This document shows positions 27,335 through 37,476 of a DNA stretch of 64,000 nt, piece after piece. This DNA comes from an uncultured Porphyromonadaceae bacterium (GTDB taxonomy: Bacteria; Bacteroidota; Bacteroidia; Bacteroidales; Muribaculaceae), in contig UQKE01000005.1 in the NCBI GenBank assembly GCA_900541555.1, forward strand, positions 1 to 64,000, given 5' to 3'. Below the pieces are notes generated by a model. It saw only the letters and a list, made by a program, of their open reading frames with translations. It was not told where the DNA came from and did not search any database. Both the position numbers and the translations under genes were made by a program. The first letter of the stretch is position 1. Every line of letters starts with the position of its first letter.

Positions 27335-28330
27335 TTATGATTTTTTTTGGAAAACCGACGTTGCTGCCAGCAATGCCTTGACAAGGCATTCCGGCATCCG
27401 ATGGGCCAAATAGAAGCAAATGCGATAGAAGAACGGAATGTTTTTATATGATAAAATCGAGCGATTGCTCTCGGGGAAAGTCGTTTTCCAGCGGTGAATG
27501 TCTCGATGCCGTCCTCTCAGCATTTTTATTTTTGCCGTGAATTGAAGGAAGCGGATAAACGGCGAATATGTTTTTGCCAATTCGGGCGGTTGCAAGGCAA
27601 ACCAAGCGTCGGCAGCCTCCACAAACCGCAAATGGTCGGACAAAACGCGGTCGGCTTGGCGCGTGGTCAGCGAATCGGCGGTTTCTTTCCGGTAGTGGTA
27701 GTAGGGCTTGTTGTAGATCACGATGCGTCGTGTGAAAATCATTGCACGGAAAATGATGCCCAAATCTTCCCAGCAATCCACGCCTTCGAAAAAACGGATG
27801 TCGTGCTCCGTTAGGACAGACCGGCGAATGAGCCGAGTGCAAAGCGAGCAATGGAGCGTGTCGAGTGGCATGTCGTTGAGCGTAGGGAAATCGAGAGAAG
27901 GGAAGCTCACGGTTCGGGTTTTCCTGCCTGTTTCGAGGAAATAGGGCGTGCACACCATGTCGGCTCCTGTCGTGTCGGCTTCCCGAAGCAAATCGGCATA
28001 CATGGAAGCGTCCACCCAGTCGTCGGCATCGCAATGCACGACAAATTCACCATGTGCCATGTCGAATCCCCGCTGGCGGGAATAGGCGCTTCCCCGATTG
28101 TGGTCGTTTCGGACGACGATAATTTGGCGCGCCCGATGGGGGAATGCCGCAATTTCCGTTTTCAGGATTTCGGCAGATTGGTCGGTCGACCCGTCGTCGA
28201 CAAAAATAAATTCCACCTCTTTCCATAATGTTTGGGCCATCAGCGAGCGGACACATTGCGCGATGTGCCGTTCCGCATTATAGAACGGGACAATGACAGA
28301 AAGCCGGATTTTTCCCTCGTTGGAATCCAT
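27335..28330 (-). CDS. family 2 glycosyltransferase
   Basis: 331 aa, GT-A fold. The N-terminal SVIVPFYNAERHIAQCV and the VDDGSTDQS nucleotide-binding motif are standard, and the DXD-like metal motif is HCDADDW (about residue 95-101). It transfers a sugar from a nucleotide donor, probably to an envelope glycan. Acceptor unknown. The -7 element ends 6 bp before the ATG, so the mRNA should be leaderless. It is not linked to a polysaccharide locus here, though queG and a deacetylase lie upstream. Confidence 0.9.
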   Translation of the reverse strand: MDSNEGKIRLSVIVPFYNAERHIAQCVRSLMAQTLWKEVEFIFVDDGSTDQSAEILKTEIAAFPHRARQIIVVRNDHNRGSAYSRQRGFDMAHGEFVVHCDADDWVDASMYADLLREADTTGADMVCTPYFLETGRKTRTVSFPSLDFPTLNDMPLDTLHCSLCTRLIRRSVLTEHDIRFFEGVDCWEDLGIIFRAMIFTRRIVIYNKPYYHYRKETADSLTTRQADRVLSDHLRFVEAADAWFALQPPELAKTYSPFIRFLQFTAKIKMLRGRHRDIHRWKTTFPESNRSILSYKNIPFFYRICFYLAHRMPECLVKALLAATSVFQKKS

Positions 28331-28335
28331 ACATA

Positions 28336-28367
28336 CAAAGATAAACGTTCTTCTCTAATTCGGCAAA
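28336..28367 (-). promoter_or_regulatory. Bacteroidota promoter of the GT2 gene
   Basis: TTTTG at 28367-28364 (one base into 28368), a 20-bp spacer and TAtcTTTG at 28343-28336, read on the minus strand. The predicted transcription start coincides with the ATG at 28330. Confidence 0.75.
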
Positions 28368-28444
28368 ACAAATCCGGTTTGTGCAAATTTCGCCTTTGTG
28401 GAGATGGACGCGGGTGGGAGGCGAAGGCGTTGCCGTGTTGCGGC

Positions 28445-29419
28445 TTAATTTTGCTGTTTGTCGTCGGCAGGAGAGGCGTGAGGGCGGCTGATCGCTTCCA
28501 AATTGCGCATCAAGCCGGTGTATTTTGTTCTTTTGACGGCCGATTTGCGGAATATGCGTTGAAAGTCGGCAATGTCCATGTTTGGCATATTGTCGAAAGA
28601 AAGCGACAAGAATTCTTCCGTCGGGCGGAATTCTTCGATACGGGCAGGAGTGGCGAAGCGATTGTGAGGACAAACTTTTTGGCACTCGTCGCAGCCATAA
28701 ACTTTGTTGCCGAGGCGTTCGGCCGTGCCGTCGGGGAGGTCTCCGCGGAGTTCTATTGTGAGGCAAGATAGGCAGCGGCGCGCGTCTACGGCCGAAAAAT
28801 CGTCCTGCAATGCATTTGCGGGGCAAGCGTCGATACATTTCCGGCAATTGCCGCAATGGGATTCGTCTGATTCCTTGTCGGCCGGAAGATGCAATGTGGT
28901 CAATATTTCGCCAAGGAAGAAATAAGATCCTTTATGGGGAATGATGAGCTGATTGTTTTTCCCGATGAATCCGATTCCGGCTTTGGCTGCCCAATAACGC
29001 TCGCGCAAAGGAGCAGTGTCTACGCAGCAGCGGCATTCGCAATCCCAATTGGACTTCATGAATTCAGCTATCTTCGACAATCGGCATTTGACGGCATCGT
29101 GATAGTCCTTGCCGTAAGCGTAGTAGGCAAATTGCGGAGCGTTTTCGGGTTGGAAGGATTGCGGATAATAGTTGGCAGCAAGCGAAATGATGGTTTTTGC
29201 GCCCGGAAGGAGTTCGGACGGATTGTCGCGAAGCGGCAAATGGCGGCACATGTAGTCCATTGCTCCATTTTTTCCCGAATCGAGCCATTTGCGGTAGGCG
29301 GCAATTTGGTTTTCATCGACCGGAGCCGCTTCGGCAAAGCCGCACGCGTCGAAACCGCAAGAAATGGCAAAATCGCGGATCTGCTCTTTACATGAGGATG
29401 GGGAGAAATTTGTATCCAT
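28445..29419 (-). CDS. queG: epoxyqueuosine reductase
   Basis: 324 aa. QueG reduces epoxyqueuosine to queuosine in tRNA with a cobalamin and two [4Fe-4S] clusters. The cluster motifs CGNCRKCIDACP and CDECQKVCP are both intact, and the N-terminal DACGFAEA segment and AAKAGIGFIGKNNQ are family-typical. The coding region overlaps the upstream deacetylase by 32 nt, suggesting coupling. With mnmG, dusB and dtd it adds to the tRNA-quality theme of the window. Confidence 0.95.
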   Translation of the reverse strand: MDTNFSPSSCKEQIRDFAISCGFDACGFAEAAPVDENQIAAYRKWLDSGKNGAMDYMCRHLPLRDNPSELLPGAKTIISLAANYYPQSFQPENAPQFAYYAYGKDYHDAVKCRLSKIAEFMKSNWDCECRCCVDTAPLRERYWAAKAGIGFIGKNNQLIIPHKGSYFFLGEILTTLHLPADKESDESHCGNCRKCIDACPANALQDDFSAVDARRCLSCLTIELRGDLPDGTAERLGNKVYGCDECQKVCPHNRFATPARIEEFRPTEEFLSLSFDNMPNMDIADFQRIFRKSAVKRTKYTGLMRNLEAISRPHASPADDKQQN

Positions 29420-30002
29420 TTTCTTTCAGCCATTCGATTGAGCGCGGCAGCGCGTAGCGGAGATTTCGTTCAGCTTTCAGAGAATCATGGAATACAATTA
29501 TCGAACCGTTCCGGCAATATTTCTTTACGTTTTCGAATACTTGTTCGCCATTCAATTTCTCGCTGTAATCGCGTGTGACCAAATCGTACATTATGATTCT
29601 CATATTGTCTTTGATGGCAGCAGCCTGTTTCCAACGTATCAGTCCGTGTGGAGGCCTGAACAACGGGCTGTCGACGAACTTGTGGGCTTCTCGGATGTCG
29701 GCTACATAACGCTTCGTTGTCACGATGGAGCCTTGTATGTGGTGCATAGTGTGGTTGCCGACGCTGTGTCCTCTGCCGACAATATCGGCATAGACTTCGG
29801 GATGCTTTCTGGCGTTGTCGCCGACACAGAAGAATGTTGCTTTTATGCCGTGGAAATCGAGCAAATCCAAAACCCACGGGGTCACTTCCGGAATCGGGCC
29901 ATCATCGAATGTGAGGAAGATTGTTTTTTCCTTCATCGGAATGCGCCACACTGTTTCCGGAAACAACATTCTGTAAATCAAGGGAGGTTGTTCTATGAAC
30001 AT
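29388..30002 (-). CDS. polysaccharide deacetylase (NodB homology, CE4)
   Basis: 204 aa, compact NodB domain. TFDDGP (motif 1, catalytic Asp and metal Asp) and HSVGNHTMHH (motif 2, two metal histidines) are present, followed by RPPHG (motif 3). Such enzymes remove N-acetyl groups from peptidoglycan or other amino-sugar polymers. No signal peptide is apparent, so it may act at the cytoplasmic face or on an intermediate. It sits 22 bp after the first GT117 gene and overlaps queG by 32 nt, making it part of a four-gene minus-strand set. Confidence 0.9.
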   Translation of the reverse strand: MFIEQPPLIYRMLFPETVWRIPMKEKTIFLTFDDGPIPEVTPWVLDLLDFHGIKATFFCVGDNARKHPEVYADIVGRGHSVGNHTMHHIQGSIVTTKRYVADIREAHKFVDSPLFRPPHGLIRWKQAAAIKDNMRIIMYDLVTRDYSEKLNGEQVFENVKKYCRNGSIIVFHDSLKAERNLRYALPRSIEWLKENGYKFLPILM

Positions 30003-30024
30003 GATTTTTCGATTGTCGGTGGTT

Positions 30025-33000
30025 TTAATTTGCTAACAATTTTTGTTTCCTGATTGTTTCAAACGTGGTCCAATATTCGTCGGCTGTTTCGATTGCTTTT
30101 TTGTATTCCGGCTTTTCGTTGAGCAGGGTTTGATACCGTTTTTGGTCGTAGCTCGACAGCATATGTCCTGCTTCGCGTACATAGGAGAAGAGCCGGTCGT
30201 TCGGCTGCCGTGGCATTTTGCGTTGCGCGGCTTTGTCCAATGTGCGGCGGAATGCGCTCCAAATGTCGACGCCTGCTTTTTCGACTGCCGCAATTTTCTT
30301 TTTCGCTGCGTTCGGATTTCCTGCGGCATAGGTGGCGAGAAGGCGCAAGAATCCGCCGTCGTCGTAGAGTAATTGGTCGCCGTCGGAAATAGGCTGCCAA
30401 TAGGTGAGCGTTTGGAAATAAATCATGTGGCGCGAGAATCTGTCGATGGCATGGGAAATGATGTTGTCGGCTATGCGCATGTCTTCTTGATTGCCGGTGG
30501 CGTGGCCGATGGTGTAAAGCATTTCCGCTGTTCGGAAGCAGAATTCGTAGTTGCTTGCCACTGCAAATTCCGGCAATTTCTTTTCTTTCAGCAACAAAAT
30601 GTCGCGAGCTTTTGAAAAACGCCCGATGGCATAATCTGCGGTTCTGGCCGATGGCAGGAGCAGCGGGTAAATGGTGTCGGATTTTGATGCTTGAAAGGCT
30701 ATTTCGCCTTCTTTGATGAGCCGTTCAGCCAAGTCGAGCATTGCCAATCGGGTTTGCGTCACGATGTCGCGATTTATTTCATCGAGGTAAGGCATGTTGT
30801 CGGCTGATACCGTGTCGAGTCCGCTCCAACGGAATTTTTTTGTGATGTTGTTGTATGCTTTGTCGGTGTAGCCGGCGCCCACGCTGGTGTATCGGTCTTG
30901 GCGGAATGGCGTCACTTCGAGCGCGAGACCCGTCTGCGCGATGTAGGGCGAAGCGAACGAATAGGTCCGGGAGGCAATCCATTTGACAAAGTTTATGGGG
31001 CGTTGCCAGCCGCCTGCGATGTTGGACACGATGATGTCGGTCGTCACTACTCTCGACTCGTTGATGTTTGTGTTTAGCTTGGTGGCAGAATGGTCTTTGA
31101 GCAAGTCTATTTTCATCCGGTCGGCGACAAGAGGCGCATATTCCGGCGCGATACGTCCCGATGCGGCCAAAGCGTCGGCATCAATGTCGATTGCCATGAC
31201 GGGATGGTTGAACACAGGCTTTCTCCCTGCAATCGATTTGGGATCGTAGAAATCTTTCAAAGCTGCTTCTGCGGGATATTCTTCTTCGTTCTTTTTTATG
31301 GAAGCGGAGAGCCGTTGCTTGTAGGCATAGGTGTCGGGGGCGGCTATCATGGGAATGGGAGGCGCTTCGAAATAGGGATAATGAGCCTGCATGATATACC
31401 AATCGGAACTCAAATAGTCGGTATTGAGCGTGCGCACGTCGGTGCGGAATCCTTCGGTGTCTTGGATGTACCATACGGGGAACGAGTTGTTGTCGCCGCT
31501 GATGAAAAGAATGGAGTTTTGGTCGACGCTCGACAAAATGTTCATCGCATAGTCGCGGCATACGGTTCTGCCTCGGCGATCGTGGTCGTCCCATGTCTGT
31601 CCTGCCATTTGGAGCGGAATGAGGATGCCGGCGGCGAGCGATATTCCGGCAGCGATGCGCCCTGCATGGATTTTCCTTTTTTTGTCGATTTTTCTCAACG
31701 CTTTGCATATCAGTCGATACAACCCGATTACGCCGAGCCCGATCCAAATGGAAAAAGCATAGAACGAGCCGGCGAAAGAATAGTCGCGCTCGCGTGCTTG
31801 GCCGGGGATTTGATTCAGGTATAACACGATGGCTATTCCCGTCATGAAAAACAACATGAACACAATCCAACATTGCCTTTTGCCTTGTCGCCCTTGTCGT
31901 CCCTGCCAAAGCAATCCGAGCAAGCCAAGGATGAAAGGCATGCCGTAGTAGAGGTTGTGTCCGGCGTTGCCTTTTCCGAATTCTTCGGGGAGCAACGATT
32001 GGTCGCCCAAGCGGATATTGTCGAGCCATGGAATGCCGCTAAGCCAATTCCCATGATTCACCTCTCCATTTCCGCAAATGTCGTTTTGCCGCCCCACGAA
32101 GTTCCACATCAAATAGCGCCAATACATGTGCCCCACTTGATATATGGCAAAAAATTTAATGTTGTCCCAATAGGAAGGCTTCAATGCTTTTACGGTTTCC
32201 ACCTTGTCGCCTTTTTTCACATGGGCGGTGATTTCTTTTTCTGTAATTCCTCCCACCCAGCTTTTGTAGTTGGCAGCCGAAGCCGGATTGTAGACGCGTG
32301 GCAGGAACATGTACATTTCCGGAGCGTATTGGTATTCTTTCAGTGGCGGAATCTCGATATATTTGTCTTTTTCGTCGGGCGAAGCCTTTACGACTTTTTC
32401 ATATCTCCGTTTTTTGATTTTATAAATGGCATGTCCATTCTCGTCGCGTTGCACCAAATCGTTGTTGATGGTGTAAACGGGGCCGTAAAATAGCGGGCGG
32501 TCGCCGAATTGGTCGCGCGCAATGTAGGAAGAAAGCGAAAACACGTTGTCGGGCGCATTGACATTCATTGGCACTTTGGAGGATGACCTCAACATGACGA
32601 CGGCATAGGTGGAAAATCCTGCGAAAATCATGACGAGCGACATTGCAATGATGCGCATTGCCCGAATCGGGGTGTGTTGCTTGCAATAGTAAAATAGGTA
32701 GACAAGCGCGAACAAGGCAAATGCGGCAGGAAGGTAGAATGTGTCGCCGATGAAGAAAATGCCGGAAAGCGCCAGCAATAGGAAAAACGATATTTTGATT
32801 CGCATGTCGCTGTTGCGGCGATGGAGCTCGAAAATCGACCAGCATGCGATGGCGATAAACGAAATTGTGTAGGCTACAACGCCCGAATTGAATTTGAATC
32901 CGAAATGGTTGACAAACAACAGTTCGGCTTGTTGCGCAATCGACAAGAATCCCGGCACTATGCCATAGAGGATAAAGACAATGATGGCAAACGACAGCAG

Positions 33001-33669
33001 CAATACGGACAGCGTCATCCACCAACGTGTTCGCCGCGTTCGCTTATAGTAGACAGCCAAGGCGATTGCGGGAACGCATAGCAAATTGAGCAAATGCACG
33101 CCTATCGACAGTCCGACGATGTAGGCGATGGCTATCAGGTAGCGGTCGGAACGAGGATCGTCGCTCCGGTTTTCCCATTTCAATATGAGCCAGAATGTGA
33201 GGGCGGTGCAGAAAGAAGAGAAAGCATATACCTCGGCTTCGACTGCCGAAAACCAGAATGTGTCGCTCCATGTGTATGCCAATGCGCCGCACACGCCGCT
33301 GCCGAATATCAACGCTGCCTTGCGGCGAGAAATGCCTTGCCGGCCGGCCAGCAGGCGGCGAGCCAAGTGGGTTATGGTCCAAAACAGCAACAATATTGTG
33401 GCGGCGCTTAGGAGTGCCGACATGGCATTGATGCAAATTGCGACTTTGTCGGGGGAGGACGCGAAGTTGGAGAAGAATCTTGCCGTCAGGGCAAAAAACG
33501 GGTTGCCGGGCGGGTGTCCGACTTCCATCCGGTAGCTTTGCGCGATATATTCTCCGCAATCCCAAAAACTTGCGGATGGCTCCAAGGTCAATAAATAAGT
33601 TACGGCTGCGACGGCAAAAACCGCCCAGCCGAACGTATTATTGAGTATGTTGTATCTTCTTTCTGTCAT
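30025..33669 (-). CDS. DUF2723/GT117 family multi-spanning membrane protein, copy A
   Basis: 1214 aa. The N-terminal 500 or so residues hold many transmembrane helices typical of lipid-linked-sugar (GT-C-like) glycosyltransferases, with ASFWDCGEYIAQ and GHPPGNP near residues 32-57. A middle motif RERDYSFAGSFYAF and TWDDHDRRGR follow, then a large extracytoplasmic C-terminal domain. DUF2723 is listed as glycosyltransferase family 117; substrate and acceptor are not established as far as I know. It is a tandem paralog of the next gene upstream, 17 bp away, and is probably in one operon with it. Confidence 0.88.
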   Translation of the reverse strand: MTERRYNILNNTFGWAVFAVAAVTYLLTLEPSASFWDCGEYIAQSYRMEVGHPPGNPFFALTARFFSNFASSPDKVAICINAMSALLSAATILLLFWTITHLARRLLAGRQGISRRKAALIFGSGVCGALAYTWSDTFWFSAVEAEVYAFSSFCTALTFWLILKWENRSDDPRSDRYLIAIAYIVGLSIGVHLLNLLCVPAIALAVYYKRTRRTRWWMTLSVLLLSFAIIVFILYGIVPGFLSIAQQAELLFVNHFGFKFNSGVVAYTISFIAIACWSIFELHRRNSDMRIKISFFLLLALSGIFFIGDTFYLPAAFALFALVYLFYYCKQHTPIRAMRIIAMSLVMIFAGFSTYAVVMLRSSSKVPMNVNAPDNVFSLSSYIARDQFGDRPLFYGPVYTINNDLVQRDENGHAIYKIKKRRYEKVVKASPDEKDKYIEIPPLKEYQYAPEMYMFLPRVYNPASAANYKSWVGGITEKEITAHVKKGDKVETVKALKPSYWDNIKFFAIYQVGHMYWRYLMWNFVGRQNDICGNGEVNHGNWLSGIPWLDNIRLGDQSLLPEEFGKGNAGHNLYYGMPFILGLLGLLWQGRQGRQGKRQCWIVFMLFFMTGIAIVLYLNQIPGQARERDYSFAGSFYAFSIWIGLGVIGLYRLICKALRKIDKKRKIHAGRIAAGISLAAGILIPLQMAGQTWDDHDRRGRTVCRDYAMNILSSVDQNSILFISGDNNSFPVWYIQDTEGFRTDVRTLNTDYLSSDWYIMQAHYPYFEAPPIPMIAAPDTYAYKQRLSASIKKNEEEYPAEAALKDFYDPKSIAGRKPVFNHPVMAIDIDADALAASGRIAPEYAPLVADRMKIDLLKDHSATKLNTNINESRVVTTDIIVSNIAGGWQRPINFVKWIASRTYSFASPYIAQTGLALEVTPFRQDRYTSVGAGYTDKAYNNITKKFRWSGLDTVSADNMPYLDEINRDIVTQTRLAMLDLAERLIKEGEIAFQASKSDTIYPLLLPSARTADYAIGRFSKARDILLLKEKKLPEFAVASNYEFCFRTAEMLYTIGHATGNQEDMRIADNIISHAIDRFSRHMIYFQTLTYWQPISDGDQLLYDDGGFLRLLATYAAGNPNAAKKKIAAVEKAGVDIWSAFRRTLDKAAQRKMPRQPNDRLFSYVREAGHMLSSYDQKRYQTLLNEKPEYKKAIETADEYWTTFETIRKQKLLAN

Positions 33670-33686
33670 TCAAAAAGTTTCGTTGT

Positions 33687-36600
33687 TCATTCGTTTTGCG
33701 CCGCATGTCTTAGCAATTCGGCTACGATTTGGGCGCAATCATCATTGTCGTTGAAGAATTTGTCGATTTCTTCAGGTTCTGCCAAATCGTAGAACATTTG
33801 TGTCGCGAAATAGACGTTGCGAGCGGCATCGGTCGAGCCGTCGGCAGTCCTCAGGATGGCTCGCTTGTAGCATCCCCATATATCGACGCCTGCTTTCTTC
33901 AATGCTTCCAATTCTTGTTTCGCCAAGTCGGAATTGCCTTCATAGCAAGTGAGGAGCATGCTGAGATAGCCGCCATCGAAGAAGAGGTAGTTGTCGATAT
34001 AGCTCATGGCGCCTAATTGCCCGATGTTGAGCGACTGGTAGTAACGCATGTTTTGCGCGAATCTGTCGAGCGCTGCGCGAATGATGCGGTCGCCGTTTTC
34101 GCGGTCGGCCTTGTTGTCCGTCAAGTCGTAAAGCCTGTAATAGAACCGTGCGGTGCGGTCGGCGATGTCGAAATTCGACGGAACGACAAATTCCGGCAGT
34201 TTTTTCTCCATTAGCGTGAGCAGTTTCCGAGCTTTTTCGTAGCGGTCGGCAGCAAATTCCGGTGTGAATATGTGCGCAGGGAATGCTTTTGCGATGCTGT
34301 CGTCGAGCGACTTCAAATCTTGAGCTCCCGCGCCTTCTTCTATGAGGTTGGCAACAGTTTCAAGGATAGCCGTGCGCGTGGTGTTCACCATCCGGCTTGC
34401 AGTTTCGTCGAAATAGGGAGGGTTGTCGGGCGTGGCCTTGTCGAGCCCGCCCCAACGGAATTTCTCGGTAATGTTGCGATAAGCATTGTCGGTGAATCCT
34501 GCTCCGATGGTGCCGTAAGAGCGGTTGTCGATCGGCGTGATTTCGTATGCCATTCCGCTTGTCTGCATGTAGTTGTTGAAAAGCGAATAGTATTCATCGG
34601 GGACAGTCATGGCAAAATAAAGCGGACGTTTCCATCCTTCGTTGATGTCGGAAGAGATGATGTCGAGCGACATTACTTTTGCCGAGGACAGCGTGTAGTT
34701 GTCTTTGCGTGTCGTATAGATGTCTTTTGTCGCATCGACTGTCAAATGATCGGCAACGGCAAATTCGTAGCCTGCGGGTATCATTCCGTTTTTCACCAAT
34801 TGGGCCGGATCAAGTGGAATATACATGTTCGGATAGTTGAAATACGGATATTTTTCTCCGTCGTTTTCCGCAAAGTGGATTTCCGGATTGTAGTAGTCGG
34901 CAATTGCGTCTTTTACGGATTTCGGCGCCGTCGGATGCTCGAGGTAATTGCCGAAGATACCAAACAGCCGCCGGTTGTAGGCGAATGTTCCGTTGTCGGC
35001 TTGCATCGGGAGCGGAGCCGATTCGTAAGCGGGACGGCGCATTTGGGCCATGTACCAATCGGTGGCAAGATAGGAGAGATTGACAACTCGCACGTCGGTG
35101 CGCCAGCCTTCCACTTCTTGCGCATACCACAACGGGAATGTGTCGTTGTCACCGCTGGTAAATATGATTCCGTTTTTGTCAACGCTTGTCAGGTAGTTCA
35201 TGCCGAAGTCGCGGCAAGCATAGCGGCCGGAGCGGTCGTGGTCGTCCCATGTTTGGCTGACCACTTGGAGCGGAATGAATATGCCCAATGCCACAGCGAT
35301 TGCGGCTGCCGGCTTTTCGAACGAGTTTAGCATGACTGTTTTTGCCAAATGGCGGATCAGGCTGGAAAGGCCTGCCACGCCCATGCCCACCCAAATGGCA
35401 AATGCGTAGAACGAGCCTGCGTAGGCGTAGTCGCGTTCGCGAGGCTGTTCGGGCGTTTGGTTCAAGTAGATTACGATGGCGATGCCTGTCATGAAAAACA
35501 AGAAGAATACAATCCAAAATTGTTCAATGCCGCGCTTGCCTTTGTAGGCTTGCCATAGCAATCCGATGATGCCGAAAAGCAGCGGGAGCATGTAGAACAC
35601 GTTGTGGCCGGCATTGCCTTTCCCCAGCTCGTCGGGCAACAACGACTGGTCGCCAAGCCGCGGATTGTCGATAAACGGGATGCCGGATATCCAATTGCCG
35701 TGCGTGATTTCGCCGTGCCCTTGAATGTCGTTTTGGCGTCCTGCGAAATTCCACAAGAAATAGCGCCAATACATGTAGTTGAGCTGGTATTGGAAGAAAT
35801 ATCGAAGGTTTTCCGTGAAAGTGGGCACTTCGACGGTTTGTGTCGCGTTGTCGCCATCGTAGACGATTGCTTGCACCGATTTTGTTTTGATGCCGCCCAT
35901 GCACGATTCGTATTTTGCTTTCGAGCTGCTATCGTAAAGGCGTGGGAAGAACATGTTGGTGGAAGGGGAATAGCGATAGTCGCGATTGTATTCGTCGTCG
36001 ATTTCGATATAGCGGTCGGGCGCATCGGGTGTCGCTTTGACTTCTTTTTCGTATTTTGTCGCTTCTTCGGAAACCGGATTGCCGGTTGCATCGCGCAGCA
36101 CGGGGGCAGAATAGACAGGCCCATAGAGGAGGGGGGTCTTGCCATACTGCTCGCGGTTGAGGTAGCTGCTAAGGGCAAATACGTTGTCGGGCGAGTTTTG
36201 GTCCATCGGCGTTTGTGCCGTGGAGCGGATCAGGATGAGCGCATACGAAGAATAGCCGGCAAAAATGACGGCAATATAAAGCACCACGTTGTAAAGAATC
36301 CGCACGGGAAGCCGTTGCCCGCAGAAAGCAAACAAGTAGACTGCCAAGGCGGCCGTCAGCAATACCGGAATGAACAAAGAATCTCCGATGAAGAAAATGC
36401 CGGAAAAGAAAGCCACCAGCAAGAAGACCCATTTCATGGCGTTTTCGTTGCGCTGCTTGTGGAATACGTAAATGCTCCAAACGAGCAATCCGGCGAATGC
36501 AAGCGCATAGGCAAGCGCTCCGGAATTGAAGCTGAACCCGAATGTGTTGACAAACAGCAATTCGGCGTATTGTGCCATTTCCACGAAACCCGGAACAAGC

Positions 36601-37313
36601 CCGTAAAGGATGAGCACGATGATTGCAAACGACAGCAGAAGAGCGAGAAGCGAACCTTTGACTGTGGTTTTTTCGAACTTGCGATAGTAGATCACGAGGA
36701 TGATTGCCGGAATGCACAGCAAGTTAAGCAAGTGTACGGCAACCGATACGCCAATCACGTAGGCAATGGCTATCAGATAGCGGTCGGAGCGAGGATCTTC
36801 GCATCGGTTTTCCCATTTCAGGATAAGCCAAAACGTAAGTGCCGTGCAGAAGGAAGAAAAGGCATAAACTTCGCCTTCGACTGCCGAAAACCAGAATGTG
36901 TCGCTCCAAGCGTAAACAAGCGCGCCGCAAAGCCCGCTGCCCATGATGATGGCGAGTTTCGTCCAAGAAAGGAAATTCAGGTCGTCGTCGGCTTTGACGA
37001 TTAGGCGGCGCACGAGATGGGTTATCGTCCAAAACAGCAGCAAAATCGTTCCCGCGCTAAGCAATCCGGACATGGCGTTGACGCATAGCGCGACTGTTTC
37101 CGGACCCGATGCGAAATGGGAGAAGAAATTGGCTGTAAGCATGAATATGGGGTTGCCGGGCGGGTGTCCGACTTCCAATTTGTAACCTTGCGCGATAAAT
37201 TCGCCGCAATCCCAGAAACTCGCTGTCGGCTCGAGTGTAAGCATGTATGTGACTGTTGCCACGATAAATACGAGCCAGCCGAGCGTGTTGTTTATCTTGT
37301 TGTAGTTTCTCAT
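33687..37313 (-). CDS. DUF2723/GT117 family multi-spanning membrane protein, copy B
   Basis: 1208 aa, closely similar end to end to copy A, including ASFWDCGEFIAQ, GHPPGNP, RERDYAYAGSFYAF and TWDDHDRSGR. It has the same plan: a membrane half with about ten or more helices, then a soluble part of about 600 residues. It is the first gene of the set, with a consensus promoter upstream. Both copies keep the conserved blocks, so neither looks like a pseudogene. Protein O-glycosylation or lipid-linked glycan transfer is a guess from the fold class. Confidence 0.88.
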   Translation of the reverse strand: MRNYNKINNTLGWLVFIVATVTYMLTLEPTASFWDCGEFIAQGYKLEVGHPPGNPIFMLTANFFSHFASGPETVALCVNAMSGLLSAGTILLLFWTITHLVRRLIVKADDDLNFLSWTKLAIIMGSGLCGALVYAWSDTFWFSAVEGEVYAFSSFCTALTFWLILKWENRCEDPRSDRYLIAIAYVIGVSVAVHLLNLLCIPAIILVIYYRKFEKTTVKGSLLALLLSFAIIVLILYGLVPGFVEMAQYAELLFVNTFGFSFNSGALAYALAFAGLLVWSIYVFHKQRNENAMKWVFLLVAFFSGIFFIGDSLFIPVLLTAALAVYLFAFCGQRLPVRILYNVVLYIAVIFAGYSSYALILIRSTAQTPMDQNSPDNVFALSSYLNREQYGKTPLLYGPVYSAPVLRDATGNPVSEEATKYEKEVKATPDAPDRYIEIDDEYNRDYRYSPSTNMFFPRLYDSSSKAKYESCMGGIKTKSVQAIVYDGDNATQTVEVPTFTENLRYFFQYQLNYMYWRYFLWNFAGRQNDIQGHGEITHGNWISGIPFIDNPRLGDQSLLPDELGKGNAGHNVFYMLPLLFGIIGLLWQAYKGKRGIEQFWIVFFLFFMTGIAIVIYLNQTPEQPRERDYAYAGSFYAFAIWVGMGVAGLSSLIRHLAKTVMLNSFEKPAAAIAVALGIFIPLQVVSQTWDDHDRSGRYACRDFGMNYLTSVDKNGIIFTSGDNDTFPLWYAQEVEGWRTDVRVVNLSYLATDWYMAQMRRPAYESAPLPMQADNGTFAYNRRLFGIFGNYLEHPTAPKSVKDAIADYYNPEIHFAENDGEKYPYFNYPNMYIPLDPAQLVKNGMIPAGYEFAVADHLTVDATKDIYTTRKDNYTLSSAKVMSLDIISSDINEGWKRPLYFAMTVPDEYYSLFNNYMQTSGMAYEITPIDNRSYGTIGAGFTDNAYRNITEKFRWGGLDKATPDNPPYFDETASRMVNTTRTAILETVANLIEEGAGAQDLKSLDDSIAKAFPAHIFTPEFAADRYEKARKLLTLMEKKLPEFVVPSNFDIADRTARFYYRLYDLTDNKADRENGDRIIRAALDRFAQNMRYYQSLNIGQLGAMSYIDNYLFFDGGYLSMLLTCYEGNSDLAKQELEALKKAGVDIWGCYKRAILRTADGSTDAARNVYFATQMFYDLAEPEEIDKFFNDNDDCAQIVAELLRHAAQNE

Positions 37314-37348
37314 CGAAATGAATTTGATTGTTTTATCGATTTAATTTG

Positions 37349-37379
37349 CAAAGATAAATTTGATTTATAGATATTGCAA
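37349..37379 (-). promoter_or_regulatory. Bacteroidota promoter of the GT117 pair
   Basis: Read on the minus strand: TTG at 37379-37377, a 20-bp spacer, TAtcTTTG at 37356-37349. The leader is about 30 nt. Confidence 0.8.
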
Positions 37380-37476
37380 GCCGATTGACGGAAGGCGTGC
37401 CGCTCTTTAACTAAATTGGCGGATTTAAACAAAATTAAAAAACGGTTTGCCGCATGGGTTGAAACGGTTGAATCTG

